Origin: Treponema sp.
GTDB taxonomy: Bacteria; Spirochaetota; Spirochaetia; Treponematales; Treponemataceae
DNA: 63,242 nt
Assembly (NCBI GenBank): GCA_017534445.1
Contig: JAFXWC010000025.1
Coordinates: 1 to 63,242 of the forward strand
Direction of reading: 5' to 3'
In this document: positions 8,125-14,657 of the stretch, one piece after another
Numbering within the stretch: position 1 is the first letter of the stretch
Layout of the letters: each line of letters opens with the position of its first letter
Made by a program: the position numbers and the translations under genes
Notes under the pieces: model-generated
Databases searched by the model: none
What the model saw: the letters and a program-made list of their open reading frames with translations, nothing else
What the model was told of the DNA's origin: nothing

Positions 8125-8191
8125 TTTTATCGACCATTTATTGACATTTATCGACCATTTTCTGCGTTGAAAGAGATTTATCGACCATTTT
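8125..8191. repeat. Three direct copies of TTTATCGACCATTT
   Basis: TATCGACCATTT recurs near 8128, 8149 and 8179 in the 300-base gap 7941-8240, spaced about 21 and 30 bases. The rest of the gap holds only the palindrome at 8037 and AT-rich sequence; no open frame of note spans it. Confidence 0.55.
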
Positions 8192-8240
8192 CTCCTTATT
8201 GCCGCTCATGGAAGCATTAAGTGAGCAGGATAAATTCAGA

Positions 8241-9032
8241 TTATATGCTCGTTACATCTGGCAGTCCATCTTTATTGAATACAGTTTTGCCTTTATTTTT
8301 TGACCACTTTCTTTTTTTAGTATTATAATTCCCGATGCAGACTTTTGCATAATGAAGCATGAAAATTACTTCGCATAAAACCAAAACAATCAGAATGACA
8401 AATTTTATTATTTTGTTTGAAATTATCAATGACATTAGAGGCTCAAACATTATTGCAATATTAAAAACCACCAGTAAAAAGGAGCATACGGTTAGCAAAA
8501 ATGAGCACAGGTAAGAAATTTTGCTTACGGAATAATCGTAGGATTGAGAACTAAATGGATTCTTTTCGCAACCATTTTCATCATGATTTAAATATGTTGT
8601 ATAGATATGTCCAATATGTTTGGGGCCTAGGTATGCAATATGTTTTTCCCAGTTAACTTGCCAGAATTTTGAGCCTTTATGCACAAGCATCCAAGAAAGA
8701 CAGAAGACAAAGCAAATAAAAGCCAATACAGCAAGAGCTGTTTTTGAAATAAAACTCATGCCCATTATGTGTTGCAAAGAAATTTTATTTTCTTCCAATC
8801 CTGTAGAAAAAACAATCATATATGCCGCAAAGGATGCTGCTATAAATCCCCAAAAATAGGTTCCCCTGCTCCAGAACCTGTCAATTTCCTTATCACGGCA
8901 AGAGTTTGCAAAATCAAAAGCATCTTTCAGTTGACCGGGAGCTAATGTATCATCCGCATTTTGAACTTTCTTTTCCCCATTAAATTTTATGATCTCATCT
9001 AAATACTTATCAACTTTATTGTTTTTCTTCAT
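8241..9032 (-). CDS. Membrane protein of the RipA-like octameric family (tentative)
   Basis: 263 residues. A soluble N-terminal region with FDFANSCRDKEIDRFWSRGTYFWGFIAASFAAYMIVF is followed by helices near 75-95, 107-127, 184-206 and 213-235. The motif of a charged helix (F-A-x-x-x-R-D-K-E-I-x-x-F-W-x-R-x-T-Y-F-W) leading into the first membrane segment is typical of proteins annotated as RipA-family octameric membrane proteins; I rely on memory of that family. Role unknown. AT-rich compared with neighbours. Followed on the minus strand by nothing co-directional for about 300 bases; preceded by a small membrane protein 30 bases upstream, probably co-transcribed. Confidence 0.65.
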   Translation of the reverse strand: MKKNNKVDKYLDEIIKFNGEKKVQNADDTLAPGQLKDAFDFANSCRDKEIDRFWSRGTYFWGFIAASFAAYMIVFSTGLEENKISLQHIMGMSFISKTALAVLAFICFVFCLSWMLVHKGSKFWQVNWEKHIAYLGPKHIGHIYTTYLNHDENGCEKNPFSSQSYDYSVSKISYLCSFLLTVCSFLLVVFNIAIMFEPLMSLIISNKIIKFVILIVLVLCEVIFMLHYAKVCIGNYNTKKRKWSKNKGKTVFNKDGLPDVTSI

Positions 9033-9062
9033 GCTTATAACGCCTCCAATTTTTTCAAAAGG

Positions 9063-9482
9063 TTATAAATCTGACAACATAGAAAAGTAATCTTCAAAAA
9101 TCGATTTTAAACATTTCGACAACTGAAGATTATTGAGAGATTTTATTTCCTCTAAGCTTTTTTCGATTAACTCCACTTTTTTAGAGTATTTTCGACAGGA
9201 AATAAAAATTTTTAGGATGACAATACAAGAAATTGCAAAAATGGATAACAAAATAACAAGGAGTAAAATCTTATCTACATTTTTTTCCAATAATTTCAAC
9301 AAAAAAAATTCACAGCAGAACCCTGCCGCTAATCCGATTAGTACGAGAATAAACCATACCGCTTTATTTTTGCAAAAACAAAAAAAATTCTCTCTTTTTG
9401 ACGTAATAAATTTTACAGTATATTTAGAAAGATCGAAAGCATCACGTTCAACATGTAAAGTCATTTCTTTTTCCATAACCAA
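9063..9482 (-). CDS. Small two-helix membrane protein, unknown
   Basis: 139 residues. Two predicted membrane helices, about 45-68 (AVWFILVLIGLAAGFCCEFFLLKL) and 74-95 (ILLLVILLSIFAISCIVILKIF), are followed by a cytosolic helical tail (YSKKVELIEKSLEEIKSLNNLQLSKCLKSIFEDYFSML) with coiled-coil character. No recognisable family. It lies 30 bases upstream of the larger membrane protein on the same strand and shares its low GC, so the two are likely partners. The start could be M1 or M3. Confidence 0.6.
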   Translation of the reverse strand: MVMEKEMTLHVERDAFDLSKYTVKFITSKRENFFCFCKNKAVWFILVLIGLAAGFCCEFFLLKLLEKNVDKILLLVILLSIFAISCIVILKIFISCRKYSKKVELIEKSLEEIKSLNNLQLSKCLKSIFEDYFSMLSDL

Positions 9483-9635
9483 GTCCTATATAGCAAAAAC
9501 AGGAATATCTAAAACATTATTGTTTTAGAAATACCATGTACTCTGGCTGAACCGACCTTATACAGGCACAGCTTTTGCGGATGCAATGCCATGATTGCCT
9601 GTAATAGAGCTGGTTTATCACGTGCCTACAAAGGG

Positions 9636-10553
9636 TTACTGTGCAGAGCGAACTACGCGGAAGCCGAATTGTTTTTTGGTGTTGTCGGAGGGTAAGCGGC
9701 TCCGGTGCACAACAAGACAGTATTTTGCGGGCTGATAACTGCCGCCACCACGGCACACGCGGTAGTAGCCGGACGACGCACCAGTAGGATTAGACTTCAG
9801 TGATGGTGTATACTCGGCATACTTATCCCAGCACCATTCCCAAACATTTCCGCTCATATCATAAAGGTCGATTTCATTCTTGGACTTTGTCATCACAATA
9901 TGAGCTCCTGAGAGCTCATTATCCTCCACCGAATAACAATTGTCGTGGTACCATGCAACACAGTCTATGTTATCACTACCACTATATTTGTATCCTTTGC
10001 TCTTTTTTCCACCGCGGGCAGCATATTCCCATTCAGCTTCGGTGGGAAGCCGATAACCATTGGCAGAGAAATTGCAGGTTACGACGCCACATGGGTTATC
10101 CCCCCAATCCGCTTTACTTTTGTCAATAGTATAGCATGGTGTAAGGTCTTTTTTTACACTTAGGGCATTGCAATATTCCACTGCATCATACCAAGATACA
10201 CAATCAACAGGTTTGTCGTCACCTTTAGCGAATTTATTACTCGGATTCTCTCCAATCACATCAAGATACTCCTTTTGCGTTACCTCGTGATCACAGATGT
10301 AGAAGTTACTTACTTCTACGAGATGTTTAGGACTTGCATATTTATTATCATTATCTCCCATCTGGAACGTACCGCCTTCCACAAAGACAAATCCATCTTG
10401 AACAGCTTTGGCTTTTTTGCTTGCGGTTGCATTTCCAGAAGAGCCTTGCCCCTTGGCAGTTCCAGCATCGTGACGACCAGAAGCCATTGCTCCGTTAGCA
10501 GAGAATGCCAATGCAAAAAGTGCACATGCGAAAAAAACACTCTTTCTTTTCAT
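9636..10553 (-). CDS. Exported SUMF1/formylglycine-enzyme-like protein
   Basis: 305 residues from the ATG at 10553; this start is chosen over an in-frame ATG at 10586 because GGAGGT lies 8-13 bases before it and because MKRKSVFFACALFALAFSANGAMA is a clean signal peptide. The body is a complete sulfatase-modifying-factor fold: FVEGGTFQMGD, HLVEVSNFYICDHEVTQKEY, PVDCVSWYDAVEYCNALS, YRLPTEAEWEYAARGG, YDMSGNVWEWCWDKYAEY, and RVCRGGGSYQPAKYCLVVHRS. True FGE uses a pair of cysteines after the RGGS block; here only the second (KYC) is present, so sulfatase activation is unlikely and a binding or structural role is more plausible. A second paralogue is at 53918-54988. Confidence 0.85.
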   Translation of the reverse strand: MKRKSVFFACALFALAFSANGAMASGRHDAGTAKGQGSSGNATASKKAKAVQDGFVFVEGGTFQMGDNDNKYASPKHLVEVSNFYICDHEVTQKEYLDVIGENPSNKFAKGDDKPVDCVSWYDAVEYCNALSVKKDLTPCYTIDKSKADWGDNPCGVVTCNFSANGYRLPTEAEWEYAARGGKKSKGYKYSGSDNIDCVAWYHDNCYSVEDNELSGAHIVMTKSKNEIDLYDMSGNVWEWCWDKYAEYTPSLKSNPTGASSGYYRVCRGGGSYQPAKYCLVVHRSRLPSDNTKKQFGFRVVRSAQ

Positions 10554-10583
10554 AAAACTAGACCTCCTGCAAAAGTTTTGTTT

Positions 10584-10658
10584 CAATTACAAAACACTTT
10601 ATGTGTATTTACACATATATTAAATCCAATTACACACAAAGTCAAGTTTCAATTACAC
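10584..10658. promoter_or_regulatory. Four-repeat operator array in a divergent promoter region
   Basis: CAATTACA or close variants start at 10584, 10606 (TATTTACAC), 10627 and 10650, that is every 21-23 bases, two helical turns apart and on the same face. They fill the 125 bases between the FGE-like gene (minus) and the XRE gene (plus). The second copy also forms ATGTGTATTTACACAT. The regular phasing suggests cooperative binding by the adjacent XRE regulator. Confidence 0.6.
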
Positions 10659-10678
10659 ATGTTTTGTATGTTTGTATT

Positions 10679-11038
10679 ATGGAAGAAAAGAACAGACTGT
10701 TTAGAGAAAGACTTTTGGACGAGCTGAACTATCAGGGAATTTCAAAGTTGGATTTTGCAAAGAAGGTGGGGATAAGCATAAACACGCTCAACATGTATTT
10801 GTACCGGGGGTCAATTCCTGCGGCAGACGTTGCGGTAAAAATGGCTCTGGCTCTGAACACGACTACGGAATATCTTGTTACCGGAAAAGATTCTTCCACG
10901 CCACCTTCAAAATCCGGGGTAAAGTCTGACTGGCAGAAGAAGGAGATTGCGCACATAATCAGTACACTGACACCACAACAACTTGAAAGTTTTCTTGACA
11001 TTGCGCGAGCATACAAGACGGGAGTTTCTGTTGACTAG
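10679..11038 (+). CDS. XRE-family transcriptional regulator
   Basis: 119 residues from the ATG at 10679; the frame is open 26 codons further upstream, but that part runs through the operator repeats and has no helix-turn-helix. The N-terminal helix-turn-helix is LNYQGISKLDFAKKVGISINTLNMYLYRGSIPAADVAVKMALALNTTTEYLVTG, a typical XRE/Cro domain that resembles phage-repressor-like regulators of treponemes. A C-terminal helix (EIAHIISTLTPQQLESFLDIARAY) may dimerise. No purine-rich ribosome site is visible before the ATG; TATGTT lies 6 bases upstream, so a leaderless or near-leaderless transcript is possible. Divergent from the FGE-like gene. Confidence 0.85.
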   Translation: MEEKNRLFRERLLDELNYQGISKLDFAKKVGISINTLNMYLYRGSIPAADVAVKMALALNTTTEYLVTGKDSSTPPSKSGVKSDWQKKEIAHIISTLTPQQLESFLDIARAYKTGVSVD

Positions 11039-11162
11039 AGGCATTCTTTTTTAGCATATTACAATCTTCTGATTCTTTCTTTGTCCCGATTTTCCATAAA
11101 CTCGCATTAATTATAGAAGGAAAAATTAAAACTATATTGTTATTGCCGTATATTGTATACAG

Positions 11163-11186
11163 ATTCCCGCATCAAGTGCGGGAATG
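11163..11186. repeat. Short palindromic repeat
   Basis: ATTCCCGCATCAAGTGCGGGAAT: a widespread type of bacterial dispersed palindrome, followed by GACAC. It begins the repeat-filled gap 11039-11419. Confidence 0.6.
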
Positions 11187-11214
11187 ACACACGGGATGTG
11201 TGTTTTTTAAGGAA

Positions 11215-11402
11215 CCTACGCGGGATTGGAGGGGCCGGCCTGGGGCCGGTTGCCGCAAGGCAATGGAGCCGAAAAGGCGGAACCCCGGAAAGCCCGTGAC
11301 GAAAGGCATGGGGGCATTTTTTACAAGATGCGTTTGGTAGAGCCATTAGGACTACCGTCCATACGAGCACCGTCCATAAAAAAACTACCGTCCATGCCTT
11401 TA
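11215..11402 (+). repeat. Dispersed intergenic element, copy 2
   Basis: Starts CCTACGCGGGATTGGAGGGG at 11215, reaches GGAACCCCGGAAAGCCCGT at 11279-11297, then a GGTAGAGC...CTACCGTCC hairpin (about 11335-11360) and a second CCGTCCATAA copy. Together with the palindrome at 11163 it occupies most of the 380-base gap 11039-11419, which lies between the 3' ends of a plus-strand and a minus-strand gene. No gene is visible there. Confidence 0.75.
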
Positions 11403-11419
11403 TTGTTTATGGGAGGAAA

Positions 11420-11830
11420 TTACATTTCGAGCATTTTTACGCCGCCGGCTTTTAGGACGGCCTCGGTTTTGGCAAGGTCGTCTGTTTTCATTACGATGTC
11501 GGCTGTGTTGTTGCCTACGGAGAGGCCGTAGATGTAGCTGATGTTGATTCCCTGGTCAAGGATTAGTTTTGTTACTTTTGCAAGTCCGCCGGTTTCGTTG
11601 GGGACGCAGACTCCGATTACGTCGTTGACGCTGGACGTGATTCCCTTTGACTTTAAGACTTCGTAAGATTTTTTTGCGTCGCTTACAAGAAGGCGGAGAA
11701 CCCCAAAGTCGTTGGTGTCTGCAAGGCTTGCCGAGACGATGTTGATTCCTTCGTTGCTAAGGATTTGCAGTACCTCGCCGAGTTTTCCGCTTTTGTTTTC
11801 CACAAAGATTGAAAGCTGCTTTATGAACAT
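11420..11830 (-). CDS. ACT-domain amino-acid-binding protein
   Basis: 136 residues from the ATG at 11830, which is preceded by AGGAGGT; the open frame extends upstream into the paaK gene but without support. Two tandem ACT domains: residues 1-65 (FIKQLSIFVENKSGKLGEVLQILSNEGINIVSASLAD) and 68-136 (VIGVCVPNETGGLAKVTKLILDQGINISYIYGLSV). ACT domains bind amino acids and related ligands. The protein lies 13 bases downstream of phenylacetate-CoA ligase, a pairing common in anaerobes, and probably senses or regulates aromatic amino-acid breakdown. It is the last gene of this operon. Confidence 0.93.
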   Translation of the reverse strand: MFIKQLSIFVENKSGKLGEVLQILSNEGINIVSASLADTNDFGVLRLLVSDAKKSYEVLKSKGITSSVNDVIGVCVPNETGGLAKVTKLILDQGINISYIYGLSVGNNTADIVMKTDDLAKTEAVLKAGGVKMLEM

Positions 11831-11843
11831 TGTGAACCTCCTT

Positions 11844-13145
11844 TTATTTGTAGAGCTTGCGCTTGTCGTTGACGTGCTTTGTTTTTCCGTCTGAATGGAC
11901 AAGGGAATTGGGCTGTACAAGGCTAATTTTTGCGTTGAGTCCCAGTGCCTCGCGGAGCTTGTCGTGAATTGCACGGGAAAGGTTTTCCAGTGAAGATACT
12001 TCGTCGGAGAAGAAGCGTTCGTCTACTTCTACCTGTACTTCCAGTGTGTCCGTATTGTCCACGCGGTCTACGTTTATCATGTAGTGGGGCGTTGTTCCGT
12101 CTATTGTAAGCAGTGCTGCTTCTACCTGTGAAGGGAATACGTTTACGCCACGGATGATGAGCATGTCGTCAGTGCGTCCTGCAAAGCGCTGGATTCTTGC
12201 CATTGTGCGGCCGCAAGAGCATTTTGAAGTCTCTATTGAGGTAAGGTCTTTTGTGCGGTAGCGGATAAGCGGCATTCCCTCTTTGGTAAGGGTTGTGATT
12301 ACAAGTTCGCCAGTTTCTCCAGGTCCAACCTGTTTTAGCGTTTTTGGATCGATTATTTCCGGCAGGAAGTGGTCTTCCCAAATGTGGAGTCCGGCATGGG
12401 CATCGCAGTCAGCGGCAACTCCAGGCCCCATGATTTCTGTAAGGCCGTAGATGTCGTAAGCCTTTATGTTAAGCTGCTTTTCCATCTGGGCGCGCATTTC
12501 GTTTGTCCAGGGTTCTGCACCGCAGATTGCAGTCTTTAGCTGGATTTTGTCCATTAGGTTTGCGGCTTTTAGGTCTTCTGCAACGTGGAGCAGGTAGCTT
12601 GGGGTACAGGCTATTGCGGTTGCCTGGCAGTCAATCATCATGTCGATGAGCTTTTTTGTGTTTCCTGTTGACATTGGGATTACCAATGCGCCAACGTATT
12701 CAGCTCCGTAGTGGGCACCAAGTCCTCCGGTGAAGAGGCCGTAGCCGTAGCCAACCTGGATTGTGTCGTCCTTGGTGATTCCGGCCATTGTAAGGCAGCG
12801 GGCGGCACATTCAGACCAGGTTTCTATGTCGCGCCTTGTGTAGACGGCAATCTTTGGCTTACCGGTTGTTCCGCTTGAAGCATGTACGCGCACAAGTTCC
12901 GACCTTGGAACTGCGGAAAGTCCGAAGGGATAGGCTTTGTTCAAGTCTTCGTAAGTTGTAAATGGAAGCTTTTCCACATCCTCAAGACCGCGGATGTCTC
13001 CCGGCTCAAGTCCTGCGTCCTGCATCTTCTTGCGGTAGTAAGGCACATTGTGATATACGTCGCTTACTATGCGCACCAGTCTCTTGCTTTGCAAATCGGC
13101 AAGTTCATCGCGGGACATGCATTCCCGTCTTTCGTTCCAGAACAT
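11844..13145 (-). CDS. paaK: Phenylacetate-CoA ligase
   Basis: 433 residues, the usual length. It activates phenylacetate (or a related aryl acid) with ATP and CoA. The AMP-binding signature is VHASSGTTGKPKIAVYTRRD near residues 88-107; YDIYGLTEIMGPG (about 230-243) and the C-terminal IRYRTKDLTSI and GRTDDMLIIRGVNVFPSQVE blocks complete the adenylate-forming fold. In this operon it follows iorB and a thioesterase, which points to the route aromatic amino acid to aryl-pyruvate to aryl-acetyl-CoA, run for energy or in reverse for amino-acid synthesis from aryl acids. It is 76 bases downstream of the thioesterase stop. Confidence 0.95.
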   Translation of the reverse strand: MFWNERRECMSRDELADLQSKRLVRIVSDVYHNVPYYRKKMQDAGLEPGDIRGLEDVEKLPFTTYEDLNKAYPFGLSAVPRSELVRVHASSGTTGKPKIAVYTRRDIETWSECAARCLTMAGITKDDTIQVGYGYGLFTGGLGAHYGAEYVGALVIPMSTGNTKKLIDMMIDCQATAIACTPSYLLHVAEDLKAANLMDKIQLKTAICGAEPWTNEMRAQMEKQLNIKAYDIYGLTEIMGPGVAADCDAHAGLHIWEDHFLPEIIDPKTLKQVGPGETGELVITTLTKEGMPLIRYRTKDLTSIETSKCSCGRTMARIQRFAGRTDDMLIIRGVNVFPSQVEAALLTIDGTTPHYMINVDRVDNTDTLEVQVEVDERFFSDEVSSLENLSRAIHDKLREALGLNAKISLVQPNSLVHSDGKTKHVNDKRKLYK

Positions 13146-13221
13146 TTGTTTCTCCTATATATAAGGCAACCTAAAAGCAAGTTGTCGTAAAGGCTGCATT
13201 AAAACCTTATCGTTTTTATGG

Positions 13222-13650
13222 TCAGGGCTTGGCGATTTTAAAGCCCGTGTTTTGTGCCGAAGCAAGCAGGCGTTTTTTTCCGTCAACAAGCTCATAGACT
13301 TCCGCAGAATAGAAAACTGCACTCCGTCCGTCCTTCTGAACGGATGACTCTGCGTAAAGGAAAGAAGTGTGGGCGGAAGAAAGGTAATTGATTTGACCGG
13401 TAAGCGTAACGACAGCAGTGCCGTCCTGCTCAAAGGCATTGGCTGCGACCGCAAAGGCAAAGTCGGCCATGGCAAAATAAACCGCACCCTGAACGTTGCC
13501 GATTGCATTCTTGTGCCGGGGACCAACCTCCAGTGCAACCTTTGCATAGCCTTTTTTAGCTTCGAGGATTTGTATTCCGGTGGTCTTTACGGCAAAAGCA
13601 TCCGCAGCAAATTCTGCCCTTACCTCTTCAAGAGATTTTTCCATAGGCAA
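13222..13650 (-). CDS. PaaI-type hotdog-fold thioesterase
   Basis: 142 residues from a TTG at 13650, or 140 from the ATG at 13644; GGGGAA is better spaced for the TTG. The region AIGNVQGAVYFAMADFAFAVAANAF is the hotdog-fold central helix, with the N-x-x-G-x-x-x-x-x-A-D pattern (usually HGG, here VQG). The family cleaves acyl-CoA thioesters, often aryl-CoA. Beside phenylacetate-CoA ligase it may relieve trapped CoA in the phenylacetate branch. It starts 7 bases after the iorB stop, so is co-transcribed. Confidence 0.85.
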   Translation of the reverse strand: MPMEKSLEEVRAEFAADAFAVKTTGIQILEAKKGYAKVALEVGPRHKNAIGNVQGAVYFAMADFAFAVAANAFEQDGTAVVTLTGQINYLSSAHTSFLYAESSVQKDGRSAVFYSAEVYELVDGKKRLLASAQNTGFKIAKP

Positions 13651-13656
13651 AGCAAC

Positions 13657-14229
13657 TTATTCCCCGCGGCCAAGGGCAAAGGCTTTTTTGTTGAGTTCCA
13701 GGAACTGGGGCTTTACACATTCAGCGAGGGCTTCAAGCCATTCACTTTCGCTTATGTCTTTATAATAGGTAGAAAAGCGTCCCATTAGGGCAATGTTTGC
13801 AGATTTGGAGGAGCCAGCCTTGAGGGCAAGGTCAAGGGCATCCATTGCGTCTACGTTTGCACCTGCGTCCTTCATTTTCTGGACGAGGCCATCCGGGTAT
13901 TCTGCAGTACCTGTGATTACAGGCATGGGGTCTATTTGCTGTGTGTTTACGATTACGGTTCCGCCTTTTTTTAGGCAGTCAATGTAGCGGGCGGCTTCCA
14001 GTGTCTCGAAGGAGATTATGTAGTCTGCCTCGCCTTTGTCTATTACGGGTGAATAAACCTTATCGCCAAAGCGTACGTATGTTACTACGCTGCCTCCGCG
14101 CTGGCTCATTCCGTGTACTTCGCTTACCTTTACGTCATATCCTTTTTTTAAGGCTACGCGGCCAAGCAATTTGCTTGCCAAAAGGGATCCCTGTCCGCCT
14201 ACGCCTACAATCATTACATTCGTTGTCAT
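13657..14229 (-). CDS. iorB: Indolepyruvate ferredoxin oxidoreductase beta subunit
   Basis: 190 residues, the standard size. The N-terminus VMIVGVGGQGSLLASKLLGRVALKKGYDVKVSEVHGMSQRGGSVVTYVRFG is the gamma/beta domain of 2-oxoacid:ferredoxin oxidoreductases, as found in IorB. Together with IorA the enzyme oxidatively decarboxylates aryl-pyruvates to aryl-acetyl-CoA, reducing ferredoxin. It heads the minus-strand run iorB, thioesterase, paaK, ACT. The catalytic, thiamine-binding alpha subunit IorA is usually directly upstream but is absent here: the 428 bases upstream contain only repeats and then hslU. Confidence 0.93.
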   Translation of the reverse strand: MTTNVMIVGVGGQGSLLASKLLGRVALKKGYDVKVSEVHGMSQRGGSVVTYVRFGDKVYSPVIDKGEADYIISFETLEAARYIDCLKKGGTVIVNTQQIDPMPVITGTAEYPDGLVQKMKDAGANVDAMDALDLALKAGSSKSANIALMGRFSTYYKDISESEWLEALAECVKPQFLELNKKAFALGRGE

Positions 14230-14274
14230 GCCATTAGATTATTGCAGACGGGGAGTTTTGTCAATGATGCAGAA

Positions 14275-14319
14275 GGGGCGGGACAACCCCCTACTCCGAA
14301 GCGAGGGTTTTCCCGCCCC
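14275..14319. repeat. GC-rich hairpin upstream of iorB
   Basis: GGGGCGGGA-C-AACCC ... GGGTT-T-TCCCGCCCC folds into an arm of 9 plus 5 bp. It lies in the 428-base gap 14230-14657. On the plus strand TTAAACCCC follows, which is not a good U-tract, so it is not clearly a terminator. The rest of the gap (14320-14516) shows no gene. Confidence 0.5.
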
Positions 14320-14516
14320 TTAAACCCCACCCTTTCCCGGCACGGCTTAGGGGCTAGCCCCTAAGAACCCCACTTTTCAACACTTGTTCCAGTGTGAGCC
14401 TACATTACAGAGCTTTCTTATCATATTTTTTGATTAACAATTGTTTTAAAACTGCACTTGCCTTACGTTGCGCCAAAAACTGATTTCCTGTTGCTTCCAT
14501 ACTACTACAAATGGAG

Positions 14517-14650
14517 CCTAGCCGGGATTGGAGGGGGTGCGAAGCAAGCCCGCGAAGCGGGCCGGCCGAGAGGGCAAGCCCCGGAAAGCCCGTAACAAGG
14601 GACCTCCTGCAAGTATTGCAGGCAGTTTTACCAAGAAGTATGCTCCAGAC
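14517..14650 (+). repeat. Dispersed intergenic element, copy 3 (full, compact)
   Basis: Left edge CCTAGCCGGGATTGGAGGGG at 14517, central GCCCGCGAAGCGGGC hairpin, inner segment CCCCGGAAAGCCCGT ending 14593, a CTGCAAGTATTGCAG hairpin at about 14607-14621, and right edge GAAGTATGCTCCAGA ending 14650. It stops only 7 bases from the hslU stop codon. This 134-base copy shows best what both edges look like. Confidence 0.8.
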
Positions 14651-14657
14651 AAGAAAG

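Noticed and set aside
11140..11370. 76-codon minus-strand frame between the XRE and ACT genes
   Set aside because: Composed of the dispersed element and palindrome; similar frames appear wherever the GC-rich element occurs.
14275..14319. Rho-independent terminator
   Set aside because: The stem is strong but no T-run follows on either strand, so it is listed only as a hairpin.
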